Shown: positions 26,705 through 36,371, numbered from the stretch's first letter. The stretch: DNA of 64,000 nucleotides from an uncultured Aquimarina sp. (GCF_947492405.1 NZ_CANLMP010000001.1:496001-560000); one strand, 5' to 3'. Program-made: numbers and translations. The notes: a model not told the origin generated them from the letters alone.

Positions 26705-27376
26705 ATGAAAGACACTTTACTTATACTATTAGTATTGTTTGTTTGTAACATGTACGCTCAACAAAAAGAGTATACAACTACATTACAGGAAATAGAAATA
26801 ATAAGAAAAAATGCGAATACCTCTTATAATAGAGCAAATGCCGCAGAAAAAGATTCTATTATAACCACAACAAGAGTCTATATATTTAAAACATTGGTCG
26901 ACACTATTTTTCCATATTGGTATGGAACCCCCTGGGATTTTAACGGACATACCAAAATACCAGGTGAAGGCAAGATCGCTTGTGGTTATTTTGTGACCAC
27001 TACTTTACAAGATATTGGATTTAACATTCCTAGATATAAGTGGGCACAATCTGCTTCTGAGGTGTTTATTAAGAAACTAGCAAAACAACAAATCAAACGT
27101 TTTACCAATAAACCCTTAACTACTATAGAGGATTTCTTATTAAATAGTGGAGATGGGTTGTATCTAGTAGGATTGGATGATCATACAGGTTTTATTAGTG
27201 TAGATAACAAAAAAACACGATTTATTCACGCCAGTTATTATAAACCAGAAATAGGAGTAATGGCTGAAGCTTTGGATTCAGAAAATCCACTAAAGTATTC
27301 TAAATACAGAGTTATTGGTAAATTATTATCTGATACAATGGTTCGTAACTGGATCAATGGTATTCGATATAATTGA
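26705..27376 (+). CDS. secreted papain-like (NlpC/P60/CHAP-like) protein
   Basis: 223 residues with signal peptide (LILLVLFVCNMYAQQ). Paralogue of the 756-1529 lipoprotein: shared blocks FPYWYGTPWDFNGHTKIP, GEGKIACGYFVTTTLQDIG (Cys93) and LDDHTGFISV (His160), then FIHASYY. Spacing Cys to His is 67 residues against 70 in the paralogue. A thiol hydrolase of cell-wall or peptide substrates is the best guess. This copy is exported by a cleavable signal peptide rather than anchored as a lipoprotein. Confidence 0.72.
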   Translation: MKDTLLILLVLFVCNMYAQQKEYTTTLQEIEIIRKNANTSYNRANAAEKDSIITTTRVYIFKTLVDTIFPYWYGTPWDFNGHTKIPGEGKIACGYFVTTTLQDIGFNIPRYKWAQSASEVFIKKLAKQQIKRFTNKPLTTIEDFLLNSGDGLYLVGLDDHTGFISVDNKKTRFIHASYYKPEIGVMAEALDSENPLKYSKYRVIGKLLSDTMVRNWINGIRYN

Positions 27377-27940
27377 CACCGAAGATTCAGGCGGATTAAT
27401 CACTAACTTTAATAGACTTAATAGATCATGTTTGGATCTTGTTTTATTTTAAATAACTGGTGAAAAGTGAATTAAATTACCCGTTGCGCATTTTTATTTT
27501 TTTATTCAAAATTCGTCGATTCGAGTGCTTCGACTAAAAGAAGAAGTGTATACGCCAGAGGCGAGCAGGCTAATTTTTCTTCTGTTATCTCGAACGTAGT
27601 CGAGAGGTCATTTTGGAAAATTACTCGAATTGACGCTTTTCTTTAACATTTACTTCAAAATGAACAACAGGTTAATAAAGATTTAAAGTATATAAGTTTC
27701 ACCAAAAAAAAACGGGAAAAGAATACCTGGATTAAACCCCTTTTTATTCTTATAGAAAAAGAAATAATGGAGCATGGGGCTTCGAGTGCCTCAACCCTTG
27801 ATATAAATCTGTAGGGAGAGGCTCTCTAATCCTAAACCCTTTTACAGGCTCAGGAAAGGTTAAGTTCAAGGGTAATTCCAGTCGAACTGGATTTGCTGAG
27901 TGTCCTCCATAGGCGGACAGGTACCTAAGTATTATCTATA
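27377..27940. repeat. 564-bp intergenic region packed with dispersed repeats
   Basis: No gene seen. 27553-27676 repeats the block order found at 10274-10376 (GCGAGCAGGCTAATTTTTCTTC, then ACTCGAATTGACGCTTTTC, then AACAGGTTAA) with an inserted inverted repeat CTCGA-ACGTAG-TCGAG (27589-27604). 27894-27931 carries the CCTCCATAGGCGGACAG repeat that recurs at 30469 and 30690. Confidence 0.65.
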
Positions 27941-28627
27941 TTAGTTATCTATTCCTATATTTTCCAAAACAATCACATCAACTTCGCCCGATACAGAAAG
28001 ATCATTTTGTGAATCATTATTTATTCCTTCTACTTCAAAAGAAAATGAAAATCTTAAGGTATTGGTATCACTATTAAAATTAAAATCGGTAATGTCAAAA
28101 TTTAGAACCTCTACATCATCATTACTGAAATTTTCATCTAATTGTAAGACTCCCAGATCTTCAAAAATGATATTATGTTCTACAAATTCCATATTAAAAT
28201 CAAAGGTTTCATTCTCAGTTCCTGGATTGATCACTGTAAGATTAATTTCTACAGTAGATTCTTGATGTCGATCATCAGGAATATTAATAAATCGTAAAAC
28301 ATTAAAAGAAATACTGGAAGCATCTGTATCAACTACTACCGAATTACCATTTTCGAGTGCTTGTGAATCAATTGCTGAGAATTCAAAGATTGTTGTATCC
28401 GTAAAAGGGGATGCGTTATCAATCCTTGTTCCATCTAGTGTAATGGTAACTCCTCCGAATTGTCGTAATTCGTCAAAACCAACTCCATCGATTCCATCTG
28501 CACCATCAATTCCGTCAACTCCATCGATTCCTGCTAAACCATCTTCTCCTTCGCAATTGGTTAGGAACACCCCAAGGCAAACCACTAAAACGGTTTTATA
28601 TATTGTTGTAAAATCTAAATATTTCAT
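27941..28627 (-). CDS. collagen-like lipoprotein, copy 1 of 3
   Basis: 228 residues. Lipoprotein leader (CLGVFLTNCEGED) runs directly into seven Gly-x-x triplets (GLAGIDGVDGIDGADGIDGV), ending in the conserved GFDELRQFGGVTITLDGTR. The rest alternates beta strands with FNFNSDTNTLRFSFSFE and the family ending NDLSVSGEVDVIVLENI. All three copies share this plan and the order leader-triplets-beta domain. Triplets with Ile-Asp-Gly rather than Pro can still make short trimeric collagen-like stalks; this suggests a trimeric surface lipoprotein holding a beta domain away from the membrane. Function unknown. Confidence 0.8.
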   Translation of the reverse strand: MKYLDFTTIYKTVLVVCLGVFLTNCEGEDGLAGIDGVDGIDGADGIDGVGFDELRQFGGVTITLDGTRIDNASPFTDTTIFEFSAIDSQALENGNSVVVDTDASSISFNVLRFINIPDDRHQESTVEINLTVINPGTENETFDFNMEFVEHNIIFEDLGVLQLDENFSNDDVEVLNFDITDFNFNSDTNTLRFSFSFEVEGINNDSQNDLSVSGEVDVIVLENIGIDN

Positions 28628-28760
28628 TTTTTATAAGTTTATAGCTTTAATATAATTTGTTAGTGAAACTCTATTTTGAAAAATTGCGAAGCAACACATT
28701 CAAAATAGGTAGTTGAACTAATTCCGCTTTTTAGCGGGATCTTAGATCTAATACCTAGGA

Positions 28761-28824
28761 GCTTGCTTCGAAACTTTAAAGATTATTTTCGTTTGAATGC
28801 CTCGCGGGCTTACCCCGAGGATAT
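28761..28824. repeat. spacer repeat between collagen-like genes
   Basis: GCTTGCTTCGAAA...ATTATTTTC...AATGCC..GCGGGCTTACCCCGAGG recurs with changes at 29527-29592 before the next copy, so gene and spacer were duplicated together or the repeat invaded both spacers. Confidence 0.55.
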
Positions 28825-29484
28825 TTACTCTAACCCTGGTATTTCTTTTAGTACAATTACATCTACCTCTCCCGATACAGAAATATCGTTACTAGTAGTA
28901 TTTAATTCGGCAGGTATATCTGCAGTGAATAAAAATGTAAGTGTATTGGTTTCGTTGTTAAAATTGAAATCGGTTACCTCTGCATTACTAATTGAGGTAC
29001 TGGTAACATCAAAAAATGTCAAATCTTCTGAAACCACTGCATAATTCAAAATTTGCAGATCAAAGTCGACTATTTGGTTGGCTTCTCCTGGATTCGTTAC
29101 TAATAGTTGGAAAATAGTACTGGCTGATTGAAACGCATCATCAGGAGCGCTTAAAAATCTTCTTACATTGAATTCCAAACCAGATTCGTTAGGAGTTACT
29201 GTATTTCCTTCGGTTAAGAAATCTGGAGACAAAGCACCAAATCTAAAGATTTCCGAATCAGTAAAAGACTGATTATCTGGTCGTGTACCTTCTAATGTTA
29301 CTGTGATACTCCCAAATCTGGTAATTTCGTCAAAACCTAAGCCATCTGTTCCGTCTATTCCATCAATGCCGTTAACTCCATCGATTCCAGTTGCCCCATC
29401 TTCTATTTCACAACTAGATAGTAGGAGTCCAAAACAACAAACTAAAAGGATTTTGTATGTATGTATATAATTATAACTTTTCAT
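28825..29484 (-). CDS. collagen-like lipoprotein, copy 2 of 3
   Basis: 219 residues with leader LLVCCFGLLLSSCEIEDG, triplets GATGIDGVNGIDGIDGTDGL, the block GFDEITRFGSITVTLEGTRP and a beta domain ending NDISVSGEVDVIVLKEI. It shares the FNFNNETNTLTFLF block with both neighbours and RRFLSAPDDAFQ with copy 3 (VRFLSTPDEEFQ). The acidic residues just after the lipid-bearing Cys are a surface-export signal in this phylum. Separate promoters are likely because the 100-200 bp spacers hold repeats. Confidence 0.8.
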   Translation of the reverse strand: MKSYNYIHTYKILLVCCFGLLLSSCEIEDGATGIDGVNGIDGIDGTDGLGFDEITRFGSITVTLEGTRPDNQSFTDSEIFRFGALSPDFLTEGNTVTPNESGLEFNVRRFLSAPDDAFQSASTIFQLLVTNPGEANQIVDFDLQILNYAVVSEDLTFFDVTSTSISNAEVTDFNFNNETNTLTFLFTADIPAELNTTSNDISVSGEVDVIVLKEIPGLE

Positions 29485-29526
29485 ATGTATTTCTTTTACT
29501 CGATAATCGAGATTTAAATGTTCCGA

Positions 29527-29592
29527 GGCTTGCCTCGAAATCTAAAATTATTTTCTATCTAATGCCGCATGGGCTTGCACTGAGGTAGTTAC
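29527..29592. repeat. spacer repeat between collagen-like genes
   Basis: Second copy of the 28761-28824 spacer element: GGCTTGCCTCGAAATCTAAAATTATTTTC followed by AATGCCGCATGGGCTTGC. Confidence 0.55.
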
Positions 29593-29600
29593 TTATTTTT

Positions 29601-30275
29601 TCAATTAGATCCTATATCCTCTATATCTTCAAAAACGATTACATCGACTTCTCCAGAAACAGACAGATCATTTCCTGTGCTGTTATTAGCTGCATCTACA
29701 TCAAAAGAGAATGAAATAGTAAAGGCGTTGGTTTCATTGTTAAAATTAAAATTGGTAATACTTACATTAGAAACACCTGTATCATCAGTTTCAAAACTAT
29801 CGTCAAATCTGAAGAAGGATAAATCATCTCCGATAATGGCATAATCAGTGATACCTATAAAGATTAATATTTCCTGATTTTGTTCTCCAGGATTTGTGAC
29901 TTCCGCAAATACTTCAACTTCAGATCCTTGAAACTCCTCATCGGGAGTGCTCAAAAATCGTACTGTATCAAATTCTAATAAAGAAGTATCAGGATCTGTA
30001 AAGACTGTGTTTTCAAAATCAATGTCTTCTACACCAATAAACTTAAAAACATCGGTTTTTGTAAAGGGTACTCCATCTGGTCTTGTGCCCTCCAAGTTCA
30101 GTGTAATAGCTCCAAATTTAGAAAGTTCATCAAAGCCAACGCCATTTTCTCCGTCTGATCCATTGACTCCGTCGATCCCATCGATCCCATCGAGACCGTT
30201 TTCCCCTTCTTCACAACTAGAGCAGAAGATCCCTAAGGTGCAGAACAGCATAATTTTTAGAAAGTGTTTTTTCAT
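29601..30275 (-). CDS. collagen-like lipoprotein, copy 3 of 3
   Basis: 224 residues from the ATG at 30275; a Met ten codons upstream gives a poorer signal. Leader MLFCTLGIFCSSCEEGENG, triplets LDGIDGIDGVNGSDGENGV, the block GFDELSKFGAITLNLEGTRP and a beta domain ending NDLSVSGEVDVIVFEDI. It is the most 5' copy on the minus strand and probably expressed with or before the other two. Confidence 0.8.
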   Translation of the reverse strand: MKKHFLKIMLFCTLGIFCSSCEEGENGLDGIDGIDGVNGSDGENGVGFDELSKFGAITLNLEGTRPDGVPFTKTDVFKFIGVEDIDFENTVFTDPDTSLLEFDTVRFLSTPDEEFQGSEVEVFAEVTNPGEQNQEILIFIGITDYAIIGDDLSFFRFDDSFETDDTGVSNVSITNFNFNNETNAFTISFSFDVDAANNSTGNDLSVSGEVDVIVFEDIEDIGSN

Positions 30276-30790
30276 TTTAAAAGATTTGTATGAGTTAGTT
30301 GGCAAATAACTTACTATCAGATCCTTCTATGAAATAAAAATCTGTGAAACGGAAAAAATGGATTTAAAAAGGAAAAAAAAGAAGTGAATGGAATGCTTAT
30401 TTTTCTGATTCATAAAACTAATATGTGTTATATTCTATAGACTATAAAAGTGATCCTGAGTTGTCACACCGAGCCTCCTCCATAGACGGACACGTGTTGA
30501 AGTGAGAGCCGAAGGGTGATGAACCGGGCTTCGACTACGCTCAGCCCTTGGATGAAGCATACTGAACCCTGAGCCCTTCGACACGCTCAGGACAGGCTAA
30601 GTCGAAGGGTGATGAACTGGATTTCGGCTACGCGGATGCTGAGCTGTGCCGAAGTACAATCCTCGGATGTTCGAATCCCCAAATGTCATACTGAGTTTCC
30701 TCCATAGGCGGACAAGTACTGAAGTAACAGCCCCAGATAAGAATATTTCCGAACCCTGAGCGTAGTCGATGGGTGAGTATATAGCGTTTT
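30276..30790. repeat. 515-bp intergenic region of dispersed repeats
   Basis: No gene. CCTCCATAGGCGGACA-type units lie at 30469-30505 and 30690-30727, and the stretch 30515-30650 holds copies of the Bacteroidota repeat read as GGGTGATGAACCGGGCTTCG, CTACGCTCAGCCC and CCCTTCGACACGCTCAGG in both orientations, so it can form hairpins. Confidence 0.65.
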
Positions 30791-30824
30791 AAAAAATACT
30801 AGATTTCATTAGAAATCTAGTATT
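30791..30824 (-). terminator. terminator of the LRR gene
   Basis: Perfect 13-bp arms (30795-30807, 30812-30824; core ACTAGATTTC) with a 4-nt loop, followed on the minus strand by six T residues, six bases after the stop. Confidence 0.92.
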
Positions 30825-30829
30825 GAAAA

Positions 30830-33800
30830 TTACTTCTTAATAATACTTTTAACTAGCTCACCAGTATTATTTGATACCTTTAATATGTAGACTCCAGGAG
30901 ATAAATCTTGTATGTCTAAAGAGATTTTTTCTTTAGATTTATTCTTTACTTTTTGGTTTCTTAATAACCTACCATTAATATCAAACAAACTAATATAGTT
31001 CGCATCAAAAATTCCGGATATCGAAATATAATTTGTAGAAGGTATAGGATATACCTCTATGTTGTCAGATTCAAACTCGTCTGAAGATAAAGTCGAGGAA
31101 AATACTGTTTGTTCCTCATTGGTGATGATGGGAAAGTTAAAATCAAAATATATTTCAGCCTGATTCGCTAAAATATCACTCTCCGCAAGTGTATTTAAAG
31201 ATTTAATCTTAAAAGTAAGATAACCATCGTTATTGAGATCATCAAAAGGAAGATTAATATTCTCAAAGATAAATTCTACTGTATTGTCATCATAAATTTT
31301 GGTTACCATCGAATGACTGGAATTAATAGGTGCCAAGGTGTTTATATCAAATTTTGTAGTGTCTAGAACATCTTTGACAACGACATTAATAGCATTTGCT
31401 GTACCTGTATTTTCAAAACGGATTAGATAATGGAAATCATCTCCAATTTTATCAATAGAAACTGATTGCCCTTCTAAGCAGGTTATATCATTAGGGTCAA
31501 AAGAATTTACTACAGTCTGATTGAATTCAAAAATATTATCGTCCGGTGTGTCATCAATGACTTGTGATGAAATAGTAGCTATAAATCCTAATACATCATC
31601 ACCATTTACAGGAATAGGATCAGTCGGACGATTGATGTTCATAACCACATCAATTTGTCTACTTTCAAATGGAGCCAAATTTTCATAATTCCAACTCAAG
31701 AGATTATTTGACTGATTATCGGGCAGGGGAACCATGCTTACGGTATCCATTAGATCATCATTAAATGTTAAAGTAATAGCTCCAGATAATACCTTGTTTC
31801 CTTTGTTCTTATAACTGATTTTATAGGTAGCATCAAAACCCGGTCTTGCTCCTTCTATAGGAATTATGACTATATCCAAATCATTATGGGTTCCTACCGG
31901 AGTAAGACAAAAATCTTGATTAAACAGACTGCCATCAGTAGGGAAATCTACAGCAATACTGCTTGGAGCAATCGAAAAATAGGATGGATTTTCCAAGATA
32001 GGAGTAATAGTATACATTCCTTCTTCGAGCGGTATGGTATAGGTTCCGCTATCATCAGAAATAAGGTTTGCTATTTCGCTTCCTTGTTGTATCCTAAACT
32101 TCATATTAGGAAAAGCAATGTCTCCAACATCACAACCATCGTTATTATTATCTATAGTAACTGTGCCTGTTATCGTATAAAATTCTCCGCCGGGAGTAAA
32201 TGTACAGTAGGAGTTTACTGAGCAGTTGGTATACCCCAATCGATCAACTTCATCTTGAATATATTCTAATTCTCCATTATCATCATCTACGCAGATATAG
32301 CTTAATTCCGGATTTCCAGAGAAATCAAGTGAGAAATTATCTTGATTAGGAATCCCGTCCTTAAGAAATAGAGAAGTTAACTCATTATTGCTACAGTCCA
32401 AATTTACCACCCAATATACGGTGCTTACATCCAACGTAGTAAGTTTATTATTAGCGCAACGCAGCGTGGAAATATTTGTCGTACTTATATCTAGGTCGGT
32501 AATAAAGTTATTATTACACTCTAAAAGACTAAGATCACCACTATTACTTAAATCTAATGAGGTTAAATTATTATCATTAGCATATAAAAGGTTTAGTTCT
32601 GGGTTGTTAGTAATATTCAATTGTGTAAGTAAATTGTTTTGACATCTTAAATATTGAAGTGATATATTCTTAGAAATATCTAAGGTTGCTAATTGATTTT
32701 CAGAGCATACAAGATCTACAAGTTTGGTGTTGTTAGAAACATCAATATTAGTTAAACCTAAATCTCTACAATTAAATTTTTCAAGATTTATATTATTAGA
32801 TACATCAATTGCGCTAATCAGAGTTTGTCCAACATAAAGTTCTTTTAATTCGGTAAGCATGGAAACGTCTATCGTTGAGATATCATTACTCCAACAGCTT
32901 AATACTTCCAGTTTACTGTTTTGACTAACGTCGATAGCAGTGAGTTGGTTACCTTGACAGCTGAGATGGGTAAGATTAGTAAAATACTCAATACCTCTCA
33001 ATGAGTTCAACCCTCTGCTTACTACATTTAATCTTAAAACAGCTTCGGCCTCACTCTTAGAAATCTTTTTGTTATTGTCGGTATCGGCATCACCATCATA
33101 AATACCATCATTGTCAAAATCGGCTACGTTACGAGTAATCAGGTCTTCTTCAAAACGATCGTCAAAAAGATCTAAAATCGGATCACAATTTTCATTATAG
33201 GTTGCTATTATATCCTTTTGCCAATTGGGATACCCGTTTGCAAGGCTAACATTTTCTACTGAAATACAAGTAAGTGTAGCATTATTTAAAGCGTTCATTT
33301 CAGCCAGAAGCGGATTATTGCCATTTTTCAGACTAAGTATAGTCAATTGATTTGTGCTACAATCTAAAGCGATAAGATTAGTAAGTTGATCAATTCTTAA
33401 TTCGGATAATTGATTGTTTTGACAAAATAACCTTGTAATATTTTTAAAATTTTCTAAGCCATTTAATGAAATAATATTCTTAGCGGAAAGATCTAACCCA
33501 TTTACAGCTAGAGCCTCACTACGTTGTATCTCACCATCATTATTAGTGTCTACATCACCATCCGCTATGCCATCATTATCAAAATCAGCAACGGTATCGT
33601 TTAACAATGCATTTTTAAAATTGATATCAGCAATATTTATAGCAGGATCACAGGAAATACTGTATTGAGCTAGAGCATCCTTATTCCAAGAATTTTGAGT
33701 ATCTGCATAAGTAACATCATCAACTTCAATACAAAGAAGATCAGGATTATTACGAGCATTAAAACTTGTGATATCTGTATTGTTACCATTTTTTATGTTC

Positions 33801-34549
33801 AAAATAGTTAACAGGTTGTTTTGGCATTCGACACCAATCAAATTCGGGTTATTACTTGTATCCAAACAAGTAAGTTTATTAAATTCACAGTAAATACCTC
33901 TTAGATTTGTATTTGTCGACACGTCTAGACGGGTCAGTACGTTATAGGCTACATCAAGAGTCCATAATTCCGGATTATTAGAAAGATCGATTTCTGATAG
34001 ATGGTTTTCATCAAAATCAAAAGTGATCAAAAGCGGATTTTGACTCAAATCCATGGCCGCGATATCATTTCTGCTTCCATACAGTCGTTCTAGTGCCGTA
34101 TTGTTGGAGATATCAAGAGTTGTTAATTTATTATTATAACAGAATAGGGTATGTAAGGAAGTGTTTTGAGAAATATCCAGACTGATAAGCTTGTTATCTC
34201 CACAGGATAAATATTCCATTTGTAGATTTTGCGAAACGTCTATAGTATTGATTTCGTTACCGTTACAATCCAGACGCAATAGATTGGTAAAACTTTGTAT
34301 TCCTTCAAGTGATTGTATATTGAAACGAGCGACTTTTAGTCGTTGTACAGCTTGCGCTTCGCTTACTTGTATTTCTCCGTCATTATTGGTGTCGGCATCT
34401 GCATCATACGAACCATTCAGATCAGTATCTACTACAAGATCATTAATTAATGCATTTTTAAAATTAGCATCTGGGATATCCACAATTTGTGCATTAATAG
34501 ATATAGAAGAAGATAATCCCAAGAATATTAAAAGGTAGTATAGTCTCAT
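30830..34549 (-). CDS. giant leucine-rich-repeat T9SS-secreted protein
   Basis: 1239 residues. Signal peptide to about 20, then three modules, each opening with ADxNFKNALxND / DDRFEEDL and an EF-hand-like loop (DADTNNDGEIQVSEAQAV; DVDTNNDGEIQRSEALAV; DADTDNNKKISKSEAEAV) and continuing with irregular LRRs of the 'L..LD.S.N..L..L.C..N.L' bacterial type, about 21-300, 300-455 and 455-790. Then come a Cys-framed prealbumin-like domain (ITGTVTIDNNNDGCDVGD), a DUF11/DUF7619-like domain (FDPNDITCLEGQSV) and a type A T9SS C-terminal sorting domain (about the last 75 residues, VYPIPSTNYISISG ... LSPGVYILKVSNNTGE). Expected on the cell surface as a binding protein or adhesin. Confidence 0.95.
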   Translation of the reverse strand: MRLYYLLIFLGLSSSISINAQIVDIPDANFKNALINDLVVDTDLNGSYDADADTNNDGEIQVSEAQAVQRLKVARFNIQSLEGIQSFTNLLRLDCNGNEINTIDVSQNLQMEYLSCGDNKLISLDISQNTSLHTLFCYNNKLTTLDISNNTALERLYGSRNDIAAMDLSQNPLLITFDFDENHLSEIDLSNNPELWTLDVAYNVLTRLDVSTNTNLRGIYCEFNKLTCLDTSNNPNLIGVECQNNLLTILNIKNGNNTDITSFNARNNPDLLCIEVDDVTYADTQNSWNKDALAQYSISCDPAINIADINFKNALLNDTVADFDNDGIADGDVDTNNDGEIQRSEALAVNGLDLSAKNIISLNGLENFKNITRLFCQNNQLSELRIDQLTNLIALDCSTNQLTILSLKNGNNPLLAEMNALNNATLTCISVENVSLANGYPNWQKDIIATYNENCDPILDLFDDRFEEDLITRNVADFDNDGIYDGDADTDNNKKISKSEAEAVLRLNVVSRGLNSLRGIEYFTNLTHLSCQGNQLTAIDVSQNSKLEVLSCWSNDISTIDVSMLTELKELYVGQTLISAIDVSNNINLEKFNCRDLGLTNIDVSNNTKLVDLVCSENQLATLDISKNISLQYLRCQNNLLTQLNITNNPELNLLYANDNNLTSLDLSNSGDLSLLECNNNFITDLDISTTNISTLRCANNKLTTLDVSTVYWVVNLDCSNNELTSLFLKDGIPNQDNFSLDFSGNPELSYICVDDDNGELEYIQDEVDRLGYTNCSVNSYCTFTPGGEFYTITGTVTIDNNNDGCDVGDIAFPNMKFRIQQGSEIANLISDDSGTYTIPLEEGMYTITPILENPSYFSIAPSSIAVDFPTDGSLFNQDFCLTPVGTHNDLDIVIIPIEGARPGFDATYKISYKNKGNKVLSGAITLTFNDDLMDTVSMVPLPDNQSNNLLSWNYENLAPFESRQIDVVMNINRPTDPIPVNGDDVLGFIATISSQVIDDTPDDNIFEFNQTVVNSFDPNDITCLEGQSVSIDKIGDDFHYLIRFENTGTANAINVVVKDVLDTTKFDINTLAPINSSHSMVTKIYDDNTVEFIFENINLPFDDLNNDGYLTFKIKSLNTLAESDILANQAEIYFDFNFPIITNEEQTVFSSTLSSDEFESDNIEVYPIPSTNYISISGIFDANYISLFDINGRLLRNQKVKNKSKEKISLDIQDLSPGVYILKVSNNTGELVKSIIKK

Positions 34550-34919
34550 AAAAGTTTGATTTGATTGAATGAATGAATTTATAATGTTAGCAAAAATAGA
34601 TAAAATATGAGATTTTTTCTGTTAAATTTTTGGTCGTGGAATTCAACTCCGTGGCTGTTGATCACCCTGAGAGGAGCCGAAGGATGATGAACCAAATGTC
34701 GAAGGGTGAGCCGAAAGGTAATACTCAAACACCTCCAATTGTTGGAAGCAACAGTTGGGGACGTTTTGTTTGGTATAAAACAAGTATAACTACCTATAAA
34801 ATATACTGTAAATAAAAATTAATTTGCCCAATACTAAAAAAAAATACTGGTCATTGGGTATGTTTTTACGAAATGATGTTTTTTATTTTTAACACTTAAA
34901 TAACTCTAAATAATAAATC
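34550..34919. repeat. intergenic region with dispersed repeat fragment
   Basis: 370 bp between divergent genes. 34655-34725 carries GAGGAGCCGAAGGATGATGAACC and GTCGAAGGGTGAGCCGAAAGG, fragments of the repeat family at 30.5 kb. The rest is AT-rich and should hold the promoters for both neighbours; none is exact. Confidence 0.5.
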
Positions 34920-36371
34920 ATGAAAAAAATTACGTTGAGTATCCTTATAATGCTATTATATTCATTAATCGTAAACTCTCAAATTGAGGATAAAAGTAAT
35001 AATCTTGTATCTCCAGGAGCTTTTAATAAACTTGTATTTCAGGATCTTAACTTTTTAGTTGTTGGAGAAAACACACCACAACAAGGTGTGTTGTTTGAGC
35101 TCAAAGAGGAAAAATCCTTAATCAAAGCTAGTGGATATTTAAAGAGTTTTAATTTTGGTTTTTTTACGGTAGATGGAGATTTTTCTGTCGATAATGGGGT
35201 TTATTTTTTTGATGAAAATGATGGAAGCAAAAAATCTAAATTCACACTCAATTTTTATTCGGGAATAGGAAAGTCAAGTAGGAAATATGATAATTTAAAA
35301 GATGTAGATATTCAAAGAGCTTTTATTAAGAAAAATCTTTTTTTACAGGATTCATTAACTAAATATTTTTATAGATATGATGACTTGAGAAAAGAAATGA
35401 TAGCACATAATTTACCTGTTGATAAATTAACATCTAGTTATGATAAAATGAAAAAGGAGTTGAAGAAAAAATACAAGATTGATATTGATGATCCGAAATA
35501 TTTAAAACAAAAGGTAGATACTGATTTGTCAGTTTATTCTACGAAAACGAGAGGTAATAATAGAAATTTAATTGTAAATAAAGCAGGTAATGCTGTTTTT
35601 AATCAGGTTCTAAAAGACGGGGTAGATGTACTTAAATTAATTCAAGATTATGAAAAGGCAGCAACAAAACTGGATAGTGTTATTAGTATAGCTCAGAAAA
35701 AAGAGATAGAAATTACAAATAAATCGTGGAACTCAAAATTAATACCATTTTTTGGGGTTTCGGCGTTTTATCAAAGAGAAAGCACAACTTTATATGAACC
35801 TATAGCAGGTGGAAGTTTTGGTGATTTTTTCAATGATATTACTGGGGATCTTTATGGTGTTTCAGGATCGTTTAATGTCGTTAAACAATGGAAAGATCAA
35901 AGCTATTTTGTGGCAAGAGGATTAACTTCGTTTTCCAGAAGTTCTAATATAGATGAATTTACACAACAAACAATTACTTTGAATACGCCTACAGGAGATA
36001 TTATTGACGGAAATCCTGTTACTATAGCTAATAGTAAGAAAGGGTATGTAGGGGATAACAGTTATGCATATGGTTTTAAGCAAAGTTATAGCACCGAAGT
36101 CTATTTTGCTTGGAGGAATTTAGGAGCTTTTGTAAATGTTGGATATGATAATATAATGTTTTCAGAAGAATCTGGTGTTACTGATCTTGAGAGCTACCCT
36201 GGTAGATTAGGACTATTATTTAATTTAAAATCCAAAGATGATTTAAAAACTATTCTTACACTTCAAGTTTTTGTTGACAGAAAAGATCTTGATGAAGCAC
36301 CTAGAGATAAGAATGGACGTAGATTTGGATTTAAAGTTGGGTTGCCAATAAATATTAGCAAAAAGTTGTAA
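34920..36371 (+). CDS. secreted/outer-membrane protein of unknown function
   Basis: 483 residues with signal peptide (LSILIMLLYSLIVNSQ). The middle contains a helical, charged region (about 130-260; LRKEMIAHNLPVDKL, DYEKAATKLDSVISI). From about 275 to the end the sequence alternates polar and aromatic residues as in membrane beta strands (FFGVSAFYQRE, YGVSGSFNVVKQW, TEVYFAWRNLGAFVNVGYDN, FGFKVGLPIN), so a small outer-membrane barrel is likely. I recognise no family. It is transcribed alone and converges on the twelve-gene operon, sharing the hairpin at 36438. Confidence 0.6.
   Translation: MKKITLSILIMLLYSLIVNSQIEDKSNNLVSPGAFNKLVFQDLNFLVVGENTPQQGVLFELKEEKSLIKASGYLKSFNFGFFTVDGDFSVDNGVYFFDENDGSKKSKFTLNFYSGIGKSSRKYDNLKDVDIQRAFIKKNLFLQDSLTKYFYRYDDLRKEMIAHNLPVDKLTSSYDKMKKELKKKYKIDIDDPKYLKQKVDTDLSVYSTKTRGNNRNLIVNKAGNAVFNQVLKDGVDVLKLIQDYEKAATKLDSVISIAQKKEIEITNKSWNSKLIPFFGVSAFYQRESTTLYEPIAGGSFGDFFNDITGDLYGVSGSFNVVKQWKDQSYFVARGLTSFSRSSNIDEFTQQTITLNTPTGDIIDGNPVTIANSKKGYVGDNSYAYGFKQSYSTEVYFAWRNLGAFVNVGYDNIMFSEESGVTDLESYPGRLGLLFNLKSKDDLKTILTLQVFVDRKDLDEAPRDKNGRRFGFKVGLPINISKKL

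Noticed and set aside
28443..30222. Short GAT/CCATC-rich repeats as a CRISPR array
   Set aside because: They are codon-level repeats encoding Gly-Ile-Asp triplets within lipoprotein genes, with no spacers of constant length.
34630..34815. 61-residue open frame with DHPERSRRMM
   Set aside because: It is the translation of the dispersed intergenic repeat (the 'HPERSRR' look is typical of such repeats), not a gene.
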